From positions 1 to 64,000 of the forward strand of contig DATGQE010000021.1 in NCBI GenBank assembly GCA_035304345.1: DNA of 64,000 bases, given 5' to 3'. The notes beneath the pieces were generated by a model. The model made no database searches. It saw only the letters and a list, made by a program, of their open reading frames with translations, and was not told where the DNA came from. Source of the DNA: IDS-8 sp035304345 (GTDB lineage Bacteria; Pseudomonadota; Gammaproteobacteria; Steroidobacterales; Woeseiaceae). Made by a program: the position numbers and the translations under genes. Positions 36,212 through 45,452 of the stretch are shown in pieces (position 1 is the first letter of the stretch; each line of letters begins with the position of its first letter).

Positions 36212-37831
36212 ATGGAGATCACGACCGAGTACTCGACGAAGGACTACCTGAACGCGCTGCGGCGGCGCTCGGGGCTGTTCCTCGGTGTGCTGTCGCTGCT
36301 GTTCGGCATTGCCGTGGCGCTGGCCGTGCTCCTGCCCGACACCTATCACGCCAGCGCGGAAATGCGCATCGACCTGCAGGGCCCGAACGTCGAGCTTTTG
36401 GAGCCGATCGCGCTGACGAACTACGCGGACCAGTACATCAAGTCGCTGCAGCAGAAGGTCATGACCAACGACAACCTGCAGAGGTGGCTGGAAGAATCCA
36501 ACGCGTACTGGTACGACGAGGACGCGACCCAGTCCGAGCTGATCGCCCGCCTGCGCGAGGACATAAAGGTCCAGATGGTGTTCACGTCGGTGATCGAGGA
36601 AGAGACCGGGGAGGAGTTCGACCTCATCACCGGCTTCACGACATCGTTCACCGGCCGCGATCCCAAGTCCGCCGAGATCATCGCGAGCCGTGTCGCGGAG
36701 GCCTTTCTCGAAGAGGACCGGCGAACCCGCGTCGACAAGGCCAGCGCCACCTCCAGCTTCCTGCGCGAGCAGATCGAGGTGAAGCGCGAGGAGATCGCCG
36801 AGATCGAGGCGCGGATCGCCGAGTTCAAGGAGGGGCACGCGGGCAGCATGCCGGACCTGCTCGTCCTGAACATGACCGCGCTGGACCGCGCGACGCAGGA
36901 GCTCGAGCAGGTGGAGCGCGAGATCCGCACGCTCGAGCAGGACCGCTTCTTCCGCGAGGCGCAGTTGCAGGAGATCCGGCAGACGGTCGGCTCGAACGCG
37001 CAGCTCGCGCAGCTCGAGCAGGAGTACACGCGCGCCGTCGCCCTCTACGGTCCGGAGCACCCGGACGTGATCCGCACGAAGCGGCAGATCGCGGCCATGA
37101 CGGGCGATCCTGCCGCCGGCGCGGGGGAGCTCGCGCAGCTCCAGGCGGAGCTCGCGGCCGCCCAGGAACGGTACTCCGACGCGCATCCCGACGTCGTCAG
37201 CCTGAAGCGCCGGATCGCCGCGCTGGAGGCCGGCGGCGCGAGCGACGCGCCCACGGATCCCGTCTACCTGCAGCTGCGGGCGCAGATCAACGCGATCAAC
37301 TCGAACGTCGAGGGGCTGCGGAAACGCGCGAACGAGCTGCGTGCACGGCAGGCGGAGCTGCAGGACCGCATTGCGCGCATGCCGCAGGTCGAGCGCCAGT
37401 TCCAGGCACTGCAGCGCGAGCTGCAGACCGCGACGCTCGCCTTCGACAACCTGAGACAGCGGCTGGCGCAGGCGCAGCAGATCGAATCCTTCGAGTCGGG
37501 CGAGCGTGGCGCACGCCTGGAGCAGATCAGGGCAGCGCGCGCACCCGACGAGCCGACGGGACCGCCGCGCATCGCGCTGGCGGTGCTGGGGCTGTTCCTG
37601 GCGACGACCTTCGCCGGGGGCGCGACCCTGCTGGCCGAGATGTCGGACGACACGATACGGGGGAGCAAGGACATCCTGACGGTGATGCACACGCACGCCA
37701 TCGCCGCCATTCCGGTCGTTCAGAACTCCGTTTATCGTGCCGAGCGGCGGCGCCACCTGGTCATCGTGTCGATCAGCGCCCTCATGCTGGGTGCCATCAT
37801 CGTGTTGATCGTCGGCGCGGTCACGGCGTGA
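36212..37831 (+). CDS. Chain-length determinant protein (Wzz/BexC-like)
   Basis: 539-residue polysaccharide co-polymerase. A first transmembrane helix lies at about 18-42, a long periplasmic coiled-coil region follows (about 150-420, with repeats such as EVEREIRTLEQ-type heptads), and the PDEPTGPPR proline motif precedes a second helix near 455-480. A third helix ends the protein (about 515-537). It controls chain length and couples to the following tyrosine kinase. The ATG at 36212 has GGAG seven bases upstream. Confidence 0.92.
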   Translation: MEITTEYSTKDYLNALRRRSGLFLGVLSLLFGIAVALAVLLPDTYHASAEMRIDLQGPNVELLEPIALTNYADQYIKSLQQKVMTNDNLQRWLEESNAYWYDEDATQSELIARLREDIKVQMVFTSVIEEETGEEFDLITGFTTSFTGRDPKSAEIIASRVAEAFLEEDRRTRVDKASATSSFLREQIEVKREEIAEIEARIAEFKEGHAGSMPDLLVLNMTALDRATQELEQVEREIRTLEQDRFFREAQLQEIRQTVGSNAQLAQLEQEYTRAVALYGPEHPDVIRTKRQIAAMTGDPAAGAGELAQLQAELAAAQERYSDAHPDVVSLKRRIAALEAGGASDAPTDPVYLQLRAQINAINSNVEGLRKRANELRARQAELQDRIARMPQVERQFQALQRELQTATLAFDNLRQRLAQAQQIESFESGERGARLEQIRAARAPDEPTGPPRIALAVLGLFLATTFAGGATLLAEMSDDTIRGSKDILTVMHTHAIAAIPVVQNSVYRAERRRHLVIVSISALMLGAIIVLIVGAVTA

Positions 37832-37865
37832 TTCCGCCCGATACCGCAAGCGAGGCAGAGCAGAC

Positions 37866-38699
37866 ATGACGTCCATCATCCAGAAGGTGCTCGAAGCCGA
37901 GAAGCGGCGCCATGCCGCCACCGGCTCGGCCCGTGACCGTGACCCGGAGAGGCGCACTTTCGGGCAGGTCACGAAGGAGTTCGTCGCGGCGACCGGACTG
38001 TTCAAACGCCTCGCGACCCGGGTCGAATCGAAAGCCATGGAGCGCAACAAGATCCTGCCGGCCGTGGACGACCAGAGCGCCGTCACGGCCTACAAGATCC
38101 TGCGCACGCGCGTGCTGCAACGGCTGCGGAGCAACGGGTGGCGCTCGCTCATCGTGACCGGGGCCGGCGCCGGGGAAGGCAAGACACTGACGGCCTGCAA
38201 CCTCGCCGTCAGCGTATCGAACGACGTCAACCAGGCGGTCGTGCTCGTGGACCTGGACCTGCAGCGCTCCACGGTGGCCTCGTATTTCGGCCTGGACATC
38301 CGTGCCAGCATGGGCGACTACCTGCTCGGTCACGCGCAGATCGACGACATCGTGTACGCGCCCGCCGGCCTGGAGCGACTCGTCATCGTCCCGAACCGCG
38401 AGCCGGTGCCCAATTCCTCCGACCTGCTCGCCTCGCCGCGCATGCGGACCTTCCTGCAGTGGCTGCAGGAGCAGGGACCCGAGACCATCGTCATCTTCGA
38501 CATGCCCCCGGTGCTCGCCTGCGACGACGTGCTCGCGTTCTCACCCTACGCCGATGCCATCCTCCTCGTCGTGGCGGAAGGCAAGACCGAAAGGGCGGCG
38601 CTCGGACGCACCATGGAGCTTCTCGGCGAGCGCAACCTGCTCGGGGTCGTGCTGAACCAGTCCCGCGAGAAAGGGTCGGTTTCGCCGTACTATTATTAG
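37866..38699 (+). CDS. Tyrosine autokinase partner of the chain-length protein (CpsD/CapB-like)
   Basis: 277-residue BY-kinase-type ATPase. Walker A is in GAGAGEGKT with Lys106, the Walker A' motif is VLVDLDLQRS, and Walker B is IVIFDMPPV. It ends in a tyrosine cluster (PYYY), the autophosphorylation tail expected of the family. As a separate polypeptide it pairs with the preceding membrane protein, like the CpsC/CpsD split; the exosortase-linked autokinases share this short form. Confidence 0.92.
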   Translation: MTSIIQKVLEAEKRRHAATGSARDRDPERRTFGQVTKEFVAATGLFKRLATRVESKAMERNKILPAVDDQSAVTAYKILRTRVLQRLRSNGWRSLIVTGAGAGEGKTLTACNLAVSVSNDVNQAVVLVDLDLQRSTVASYFGLDIRASMGDYLLGHAQIDDIVYAPAGLERLVIVPNREPVPNSSDLLASPRMRTFLQWLQEQGPETIVIFDMPPVLACDDVLAFSPYADAILLVVAEGKTERAALGRTMELLGERNLLGVVLNQSREKGSVSPYYY

Positions 38700-38756
38700 C
38701 TGCCGGCGGGGCACGAACCGGGACGCGGGAACCGCGGCGGGGGCGGTGCAGAACCT

Positions 38757-40214
38757 TTGCCCAGTCTGATCCAATCCACGCTGATCCTGGCGTTCGCCAG
38801 GATCACGAACTTCGCGCTGCTGTTCTTCAGCCCGATCCTGCTCGTCCGCCTGCTGGATCCGACCGTCTTCGGCCAGTACCGCGAGTTCGTCGCGTGGTCG
38901 ATGATCACCACGATCATCGCCGGGTTCTCGATCACCTCCAACCTGCTCTACTTCGTCCCGCGGCACCCGGAGAACACGGTGAAGTACGTGAGCCACACGA
39001 ACTGGCTGACGTTGCTCATGTCCCTCCTCACCTGTGCGATCCTGTGGTCGTTCCGCGAGCAAATCCACGCCTCGGCCAGCTTCGAGCTGGTGCTGCCGCT
39101 CGCCGCCTACGTCCTCCTGTTCATCAACGTCTCCTTCCTGGACGCCTACTGGATCGCCACCCGGCAGCCGAAGTACGTCTTCTACTACACCACCCTGCGC
39201 ACGGTCGTGCGCCTGCTGGCCGTGGTGGGAGCCGCCTGGGTGACGCGCTCGCTCGAGGCGATCATCGTCGCCCTGCTCGCGGCCGAAGCGTTGCGCGTCC
39301 TCGTCGTCCTGCTGATCACCCGTGCCATCGGCCTGCTGTCGTTCCGGCTGGATCGCCACACCCTGGCGGACCAGCTCAGGTTCGTGCTGCCGATCGGCCT
39401 CGGGTCCTCCCTCGTCCACCTGCACCAGTGGATCGGCCAGCTCGCGGTTTCCACGCAGCTCGGGGTAGTCGCCCTGGCGACGTATGCCGTGGCGAGCTAC
39501 AACGTGCCGATCACGAAGATCGCCCGGGGTGCGGTCGGCGATGCGATATTTCCGGACATGGTCCGGCAGGCTGCCGCGAATGCCGCCGACGGCCTGAAGC
39601 TCTGGAAGCGCGCCAACATCGGGTATGCCTGCCTGATCCTGCCGACGTTCGCACTCCTCTTCTGGTACGCGGACGTCCTCATCCCGCTGGTGTTCACCGA
39701 GCAGTACGCCGGCGCGGTGCCGATCTTCCGGGTACTGCTGCTCGTGCTGCCGATCGAAACGCTCGAGCTCAACGCGCCGCTGCGGGCGATCAAGCGCACC
39801 GGCGACATGCTCGCCGGCAACGTGCTGCTGCTCGGCACGAACCTGGCCTGCATCGCCGCATTCTTCACGTGGCTCCCCGAGCTTGCGATATTCGGGCCGG
39901 CGGTCGGGATCGTGGCAGGCTACTTCGTGCAGCTCGTCTTCCTGGCGTGGCGGGTCTGTCGCTGGTATGGCGTCGGCTTCCCGGAAGTGATCAAGTGGCG
40001 CAGCCACGCCGCGCTCTGGACCTGCACCGTGGGCAGCGGCCTGGTGCTCGCGGCCGGGGAATACGTCCCGCTCCCGGACGTCGCGCGCATGCTGCTCTTC
40101 GGCGCGGGCTATGCCGCCGTTTATCTCTGGGCGCTCAGGCTGTTCAGGCTGGAGGAAGTGGAGATCCTGTTCGGCAAGCTGCGGCGGCGGCTGACCCGCG
40201 CACCGGCCCTGTAG
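38757..40214 (+). CDS. Polysaccharide flippase, Wzx/MATE-like 2
   Basis: 485-residue membrane protein with about fourteen helices, the second MOP-type exporter in the locus. The start used is a TTG at 38757; no in-frame ATG or GTG lies close to the N-terminal helix, and the Shine-Dalgarno is weak, so the start is uncertain. It follows the tyrosine kinase by 57 bases on the same strand, giving an export operon from 34183 to 40214. Its sequence is clearly different from the flippase at 31.5 kb, so they are not recent duplicates. Confidence 0.86.
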   Translation: MPSLIQSTLILAFARITNFALLFFSPILLVRLLDPTVFGQYREFVAWSMITTIIAGFSITSNLLYFVPRHPENTVKYVSHTNWLTLLMSLLTCAILWSFREQIHASASFELVLPLAAYVLLFINVSFLDAYWIATRQPKYVFYYTTLRTVVRLLAVVGAAWVTRSLEAIIVALLAAEALRVLVVLLITRAIGLLSFRLDRHTLADQLRFVLPIGLGSSLVHLHQWIGQLAVSTQLGVVALATYAVASYNVPITKIARGAVGDAIFPDMVRQAAANAADGLKLWKRANIGYACLILPTFALLFWYADVLIPLVFTEQYAGAVPIFRVLLLVLPIETLELNAPLRAIKRTGDMLAGNVLLLGTNLACIAAFFTWLPELAIFGPAVGIVAGYFVQLVFLAWRVCRWYGVGFPEVIKWRSHAALWTCTVGSGLVLAAGEYVPLPDVARMLLFGAGYAAVYLWALRLFRLEEVEILFGKLRRRLTRAPAL

Positions 40215-40232
40215 AGCGCGCGATGGCGCGGC

Positions 40233-41474
40233 CTAGACGTTCTCCGGGCCGGGCATTCTCGAGCGGCGCGCCTTGGACCCGTGGCGGCGCTCCCCGAGCC
40301 TGCGCTGGTGCTCGCGGCGCTCGATGCCGGTCCAGGTGCCGCCGTCGCCACGCCGGCGCTCGCCGCGCGTCCGGCGATCCACGATCTCGCGGCGGCGGCA
40401 GATCGAGCGCCTCAGGAAGCGCATGAACGTCCAGGCCCGGATGATCACCCAGAAGTACAGCAGGCCCAGCACGAGGAACGCGCCCGCGAGCCAGGCATCG
40501 GAGATGCCGAGCCAGCTCGCCGTGATCCCGATCACGACGCCCGCGGCCGACAGGCCGGCCATGATCAGGACGGTTTCGGTCGAGGTGAAACCGGCGAGCA
40601 GGAACACGTGATGCAGGTGTTCCTTGTCGGGACTGAACAACGGGCGCCCGCGGATGGCCCTGCGGATCGTCGTGCAGGCGGTGTCGAATATCGGCAGGGT
40701 CAAGAACCAGAGCGTGGCCGCGGGCGACAGCGGCGCGCCCTCGCCCTGCGAGAGCCGGATGGCAAACCAGGCGAGCGCGATCCCGAGAAACATGCTGCCC
40801 GAGTCGCCGAGGAAGATCAGCGCCCTGCGCCGCCCGGGAACGGCGGCATTGAACAGGAGGAAGGCGATGATGCTTGCGGCGAAGCAGCACAGGATGACGA
40901 GGTCCTTGCCGTCGCCCAGGAAGATCGTGGCGAAGATGAAACCGAGTATCGGGACGAGGCTCAGGGTTCCGGCGAGCCCGTCGAGCCCGTCCGCCATGTT
41001 CACGGCATTGATCACGCCGACCACGGCGAAGATCGTGAACGGCGCCGCCAGCGCCCCCAGCATCACGTGCTCGCCTCCGATGCCGAGCGTGCCGAGGTCG
41101 CGCACGACCACGTCGGCGCCCACCATGATCAGCACGACGGCGACCGCTTCCGTGACCAGGCGCAGCGTCGGGGAGACTTCGCGAAAGTCGTCGGCAATCC
41201 CGACGAGAACGAGCAAGGCGCCTGCGACGTAAAAGCTCGTGTAGTGCTCGATACCCCCGGTCCCCGGGAAAAAGGCCGTGGAGATGAGGTGCGTCGCGAC
41301 GACCGCGACGTAGATGGCTATACCCCCGACGAGGGGAATCTCCCCTTCGTGGATCTTGCGCTCGTTCGGGATGTCGACGAGGCCGAGCGACTTCGCGAGC
41401 GGACGGAAGCTCAGGATGAGCGCCGTCGTCGCGAAGAAAGCCAAGGCTGCACTGATATAAAAGTACAGGGACAA
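40233..41474 (-). CDS. Undecaprenyl-phosphate glycosyl-1-phosphate transferase (WecA/MraY-like)
   Basis: 413-residue initiating enzyme that transfers a sugar-1-phosphate from a UDP-sugar to undecaprenyl phosphate. About ten to eleven helices are visible, with MraY/WecA motifs NMADGLDGLAG, FLGDSGSMFLG and DKEHLHH in cytoplasmic loops. The N-acetylglucosaminyl type is likely but not certain. The last 60 residues form an unusual Arg/Gly-rich basic tail (RRREIVDRRTRGERR and ERRHGSKARR) beyond the normal end. It converges with the flippase with a gap of 18 bases. Confidence 0.9.
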   Translation of the reverse strand: MSLYFYISAALAFFATTALILSFRPLAKSLGLVDIPNERKIHEGEIPLVGGIAIYVAVVATHLISTAFFPGTGGIEHYTSFYVAGALLVLVGIADDFREVSPTLRLVTEAVAVVLIMVGADVVVRDLGTLGIGGEHVMLGALAAPFTIFAVVGVINAVNMADGLDGLAGTLSLVPILGFIFATIFLGDGKDLVILCCFAASIIAFLLFNAAVPGRRRALIFLGDSGSMFLGIALAWFAIRLSQGEGAPLSPAATLWFLTLPIFDTACTTIRRAIRGRPLFSPDKEHLHHVFLLAGFTSTETVLIMAGLSAAGVVIGITASWLGISDAWLAGAFLVLGLLYFWVIIRAWTFMRFLRRSICRRREIVDRRTRGERRRGDGGTWTGIERREHQRRLGERRHGSKARRSRMPGPENV

Positions 41475-41862
41475 AACCGCGCCTCGTTGCGAATACTGCC
41501 TGGCCGAAGCGGAAGCTTCGGCACGAATTCAGTTCGTCGTGTAATTCCGTCAGTGACTGCCGTCGTTGCGAGAACTTCGAACGGCGGACGCTCGACGCGC
41601 TGGCGCCCAATCGGGCCGGAGCAGAGTGTAAGGAATCCCGAGAAGGCGCGGCGGTTCAGCGTGCAGGGCCGAGGTTGTTCCACTCGTGCCCGGCTCGTGA
41701 GCTCGCATCGCCGTTGTCGTAATCATACGATCGTTTAAAAGGCCGTGCCACTGTCGCTCAATTCACTGTCGCGAATCGGGGACAGCAGAAGGCGAGTCGG
41801 GTCGGCACGGATGGCAGAATCCTTGCATCGTGGCGACGACGCACCTTGCGGCCCGGCACGGG
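41475..41862. promoter_or_regulatory. Intergenic region before the WecA-like gene
   Basis: No gene is seen. An AT-rich patch near 41720-41740 contains TATGAT on the minus strand (41722-41727), a possible -10 for the WecA-like gene. A TGGCACG sequence sits above it, but its -12 reads TTTA, not TTGC, so it is not a good sigma-54 promoter. Confidence 0.35.
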
Positions 41863-43158
41863 TCATGCCATGTCGCGGCTGCCCTGCCGCGCGAGGATGC
41901 GATAGTTCTCGTAGATCGGCTCGAGGACCGCGGGCGGGGTGAACGGCCGCACCGCCTCCACGCACGGCGTCCCCCGGTAGCGCGCGATGCTGTCGCGGCA
42001 GGTGCGGATCGCCCGGGCGAGCGCGGCCGGCTCGTGCCGGTCCACGAGCTCGCCGCTGATGCCGGGCCGGACGACGCGCGAGACCTCGCCGACGTCGGTC
42101 GCCGCGACCGGCAACCCCGACGCCAGCGCCTCGAGGACGACGATCGGCATTCCTTCGTAGGCCGAAGAAAGCACGAAGAGGTCTGCGCCCGCCAGGCGCT
42201 CCGCGATCGTCGCCGGCGGCTGCACGCCATCCAGGCGCACGTGCGATCCCAGCCCGGCAGCGGCGATGCGCTCCTCGAGCTGCGGTCGGAGCACGCCGTC
42301 GCCGATGAAGACGAGCCGCAGCTCCGGCATGGACTCGTGCAGCAAGCGGAACGCCTCCAGCAGCAGCAGCGGGTTCTTCTGGCGGTCCAGCCTGCCGACG
42401 GTGACGAGCACGAACGCGTCCTCGGGAAAACCGAATGTAAGGCGCAAGGCCTGCCTGGCCCGGAGCCGCGCCCCCTCGTCCCGTAACCGGAACGTGTCGG
42501 GATCCATCCAGGTCGGCGTGAACTCGATCCGGCGGCGCATGTGCGGGAAGCGTGCACGGTAGGCATCGGCCGCATCTTCCCTGACACAGAAGACGGAGCT
42601 CATTCGCGGAAAGATGTAGTCCTCCAGGCGGAAGTACAGCGAAGGCAGGTGCCGCCAGCGGATGTCGGAACCGAAGTTCCGAAGGTCCTGCATGTTCTGG
42701 TGCATGACGAGGTGCTTGGGCCGCGGGTCGCGGGCAAAGGCGAGCCAGGGCTCGATCCGGTGAAACTCGAGCACGTCCGCGGCGGTCCGCACGCGCTGTC
42801 GCAGGAGGCCCAGCAGGAAGCGCAGCGCGACGGGCACGGGCGACTGCCGTTCCGAGTTCTGCAGCGCAAGCACCGGGTAGAAGCGGAACTCCTTTTCCCC
42901 GTCGAGACTGCAGGTCATCCAGCGCCGCGGCTGCGCCTTCCCCGGATCGGTCGTGATGCCCAAAAGCTCGAACGCGATGTCCGGGGGCGCCCAGCGCAGC
43001 ACGCCCTTGATGAACGTGTCGATTCCGCCGGGAATGACGCCCAGCGGCTCGGCCGGGTACACAATGCACACGCGTACCGGCGCCTTGCCGGACGCCGCCT
43101 GCCCCGACCTGGCGGAAGACGGCCGCACCGCCGGCCGTGCCGTGACGGCGCCGCTCAT
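41863..43158 (-). CDS. Family 4 glycosyltransferase 2
   Basis: 431-residue GT-B enzyme. The N-terminal donor-fold region (VRVCIVYPAEPLGVIPGGIDTF broken at the loop) and C-terminal motifs SSAYEGMPIVVLEALASG are those of GT4. The ATG at 43158 overlaps the O-antigen-ligase-like stop as ATGA and has GGGAG nine bases upstream, so it is preferred over the ATG at 43191. It belongs to the minus-strand group with two GT2 enzymes and the polymerase-like protein. Confidence 0.9.
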   Translation of the reverse strand: MSGAVTARPAVRPSSARSGQAASGKAPVRVCIVYPAEPLGVIPGGIDTFIKGVLRWAPPDIAFELLGITTDPGKAQPRRWMTCSLDGEKEFRFYPVLALQNSERQSPVPVALRFLLGLLRQRVRTAADVLEFHRIEPWLAFARDPRPKHLVMHQNMQDLRNFGSDIRWRHLPSLYFRLEDYIFPRMSSVFCVREDAADAYRARFPHMRRRIEFTPTWMDPDTFRLRDEGARLRARQALRLTFGFPEDAFVLVTVGRLDRQKNPLLLLEAFRLLHESMPELRLVFIGDGVLRPQLEERIAAAGLGSHVRLDGVQPPATIAERLAGADLFVLSSAYEGMPIVVLEALASGLPVAATDVGEVSRVVRPGISGELVDRHEPAALARAIRTCRDSIARYRGTPCVEAVRPFTPPAVLEPIYENYRILARQGSRDMA

Positions 43159-44474
43159 CGGCTCGCGCTCCCGAGGCCGCGCGGTCGCCATTCCGGCACC
43201 GGCCGGGGGACGGGTGCCTCCCCGGCGGGCGCGGCCGCCTGCTCAGGAACGGCGCTCTTCAACTGCATGGCAATCCGCATCACGATACCGATGTAAGCCC
43301 ACAGCAGGTACCCCACGTTGTGAAAGTCGCTGAAGAACGAAGATACGAGGAACGCGAGAACGCCGAACAGCATTCCCATGATGTGAGGCCGCTGCTCGGG
43401 AGGCGCATCGGCGAGCGCTTTCCGGGCCGTCGACAGGACGCGCGCGAAGACTCCCACGAACAGGGACAGCCCGATCACACCGAGGTTGTACAGGTACCAG
43501 AGGTAGATGTTGTGCGTCGACAGCCGGAAGTTGCGCGAGCTTTCGTAAGCATAGAAGCCGTAACCGGTGATGAAGGACAACGGGTTCTCCAGCATGTACT
43601 TGATGGCGTTGCGCCAGATCGAGCTGCGGCCGGCGGTGGCCGTATGCGGCGTGCCCCCGATGCCTTCGAACCTGCTGAGGTACAGGTCGGCGTAGCCGGT
43701 CAGGTAGGTGACGACGAGCACCAGGCTGCCGACCACCACCGTGCCCATGACGGCGCGGACGACGGTCTGCGCCGGGATGTATTGCCGCATGTAGAAGCAT
43801 CCCAGCACGGCGCCACCCACCACGCCGACCCACGCGCCACGTGAGCCGGTCAGCACCAGCGCGATCGCGGAAGCGAACAGCCCGAGCCCGGCCAGCCAGC
43901 GCTGCCACTTGCGCGATTCCATGAAGAGCACGATGAACGCCGGCAGGAACAGCGCCAGGAACTGGCCGTACTCGTTCGGCTGGCCCAGGAACCCCTCGAA
44001 CCGCCCTCCCTTGCGAGGCACCGGCAATATGCCGAGATCCGGGATGTTCATCGTGTCGATGACGGTGACCACGTTCCCGATCACCGCGATCCAGATTATC
44101 GCCCGCAGCAGCCACTTCGTGTCCTTGAGGGCGAGGCACCCGTAGAAGAACATGAGGAGCGTCATGAGCTGGTCGCCGAGCCCGCTTTTCAGCTTGATGA
44201 AGGCCGCCTTGGCGAGGTAGTCCGGGTCGCGGGCGATGAACGTGAGGACGATCCACGTCACGAGCGCGTACGCGATGAGCAGCGAGAACATGACCAGGAC
44301 CCCGGTCAGCTCGAGCTTCCGGTTCCGCACCACCGCGGTGTTGATGAAGATTCCCGTCAGGACGAGGTACAGCAGCAGGTTCTTCAGGCTGAGGCCGGGC
44401 GCGATGCCCACGGCGAGCCCGAACGTATCGCCCGCGTAGATCAGGAAGAAGAACGCAGCGAGCAGGTACTGCAT
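43155..44474 (-). CDS. O-antigen ligase/Wzy-like polymerase
   Basis: 439-residue membrane protein with about eleven helices and a large periplasmic loop near residues 260-300 (GIGGTPHTATAGRSSIW) ahead of the conserved NPLSFITGYGFY region, the pattern of the Wzy_C/O-antigen ligase family. It would polymerise or ligate repeat units at the periplasmic face. The C-terminus is Pro/Ala/Arg-rich. Its stop overlaps the next glycosyltransferase start. Confidence 0.86.
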   Translation of the reverse strand: MQYLLAAFFFLIYAGDTFGLAVGIAPGLSLKNLLLYLVLTGIFINTAVVRNRKLELTGVLVMFSLLIAYALVTWIVLTFIARDPDYLAKAAFIKLKSGLGDQLMTLLMFFYGCLALKDTKWLLRAIIWIAVIGNVVTVIDTMNIPDLGILPVPRKGGRFEGFLGQPNEYGQFLALFLPAFIVLFMESRKWQRWLAGLGLFASAIALVLTGSRGAWVGVVGGAVLGCFYMRQYIPAQTVVRAVMGTVVVGSLVLVVTYLTGYADLYLSRFEGIGGTPHTATAGRSSIWRNAIKYMLENPLSFITGYGFYAYESSRNFRLSTHNIYLWYLYNLGVIGLSLFVGVFARVLSTARKALADAPPEQRPHIMGMLFGVLAFLVSSFFSDFHNVGYLLWAYIGIVMRIAMQLKSAVPEQAAAPAGEAPVPRPVPEWRPRGLGSASR

Positions 44475-44507
44475 CAGGGATGGCCGCTCCCGCCGATCCG
44501 CCGTGCC

Positions 44508-45452
44508 TCAATTGACGATGCGCTCAATGGAGTATTCCTTCATGTCCCTGGCGTGCGTGAAGATGATCAACTCCCCGAGCAGCCCGAGGGCGAATACCTG
44601 CATTCCGAGCACGACCATGAGCGACGTGAGGAGCAGCGCCGGGCGATCCGCCAGCGCGACCCCGAAGAACAGGCGTTGCACCGCGAGGTACGCGAGGAAC
44701 ACCGCTCCGACCGCGAAGATCACGCTGCCGATCGTGCCGAAGAAGCGCAGCGGCTTCTTCGTGAACCGGGTGAGGAAGACGATGCCGAAGACGTCGAGCA
44801 GCCGCGCCAGGTAGGCCGTCACGCTGTGGTGGTCATGGACGCGGTCGCCTTCCGCTTCGCGCACCGGCACCTCGCGGACGTTGAAGCCGCGCCGCGCGGC
44901 CAGGAGCGGGATGAAACGGTACTGGTCGCCGTACAGCGGCAGCTCGTCCACCACTTCGCGCCGCAGGGCACGGACGCCGCAGCCGACGTCGCTGAAGGTC
45001 TGCCCGGTCGCGACGTGAACGAGCCAGTGGAAGACCCTGCGCCGCGCAGTCTTGAACGCCGAAGAGCGCGACCCGGCGGATTGCCTCGTGGCGACCGCCA
45101 CGTCGCAGTGCCGGAGCTCGTCGAGCACGGCGCGGATGCCGTCCGCTTCGACCTGGGCGTAGGCGGGCAGCGTCAGCACGACGGACCCGCGCGTGTTCTC
45201 GAAGCCCGCCGTCAGCGCGCTCGCCTCCCCGAAGTTCTTCGCGAGCTGGATGACGCGCAGCCGCGGCTCCGACCGGGCCACGGCCCAGAGCTGCTCGAGC
45301 ACTTCCTCGTGCTCCCCGTCGAGCACATAGACGAGCTCGAACGGCCTTCCCGTGCTCTCCAGCACCTCGAGGTATTGCCGGACCAGCCGCCCGCCGGGAT
45401 CCACGAGCTTGACGACGGGCACTATGGCCGAGATCTCCACGTTGTCGTTCAT
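44508..45452 (-). CDS. Family 2 glycosyltransferase with membrane anchor 1
   Basis: 314-residue GT-A enzyme. The N-terminal donor-binding region (ISAIVPVVKLVDP, FELVYVLDGEHEEV) replaces the usual DxD with LPAYAQVEADG, so the metal site is atypical. Two C-terminal transmembrane helices (about 215-245 and 265-295) match the GtrB/dolichol-phosphate mannosyltransferase-like layout. It overlaps the next GT2 gene by four bases (ATGA) and probably works with it, but the degenerate DxD means activity is less certain. Confidence 0.8.
   Translation of the reverse strand: MNDNVEISAIVPVVKLVDPGGRLVRQYLEVLESTGRPFELVYVLDGEHEEVLEQLWAVARSEPRLRVIQLAKNFGEASALTAGFENTRGSVVLTLPAYAQVEADGIRAVLDELRHCDVAVATRQSAGSRSSAFKTARRRVFHWLVHVATGQTFSDVGCGVRALRREVVDELPLYGDQYRFIPLLAARRGFNVREVPVREAEGDRVHDHHSVTAYLARLLDVFGIVFLTRFTKKPLRFFGTIGSVIFAVGAVFLAYLAVQRLFFGVALADRPALLLTSLMVVLGMQVFALGLLGELIIFTHARDMKEYSIERIVN

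Noticed and set aside
41736..41750. Sigma-54 promoter before the WecA-like gene
   Set aside because: The -24 TGGCACG is perfect, but the -12 reads TTTA instead of TTGC, losing the essential GC.
42541..43296. Long frames on the opposite strand of the glycosyltransferases
   Set aside because: Shadow frames: no recognised domain, Arg/Ala/Gly-rich, fully inside strong genes on the other strand.
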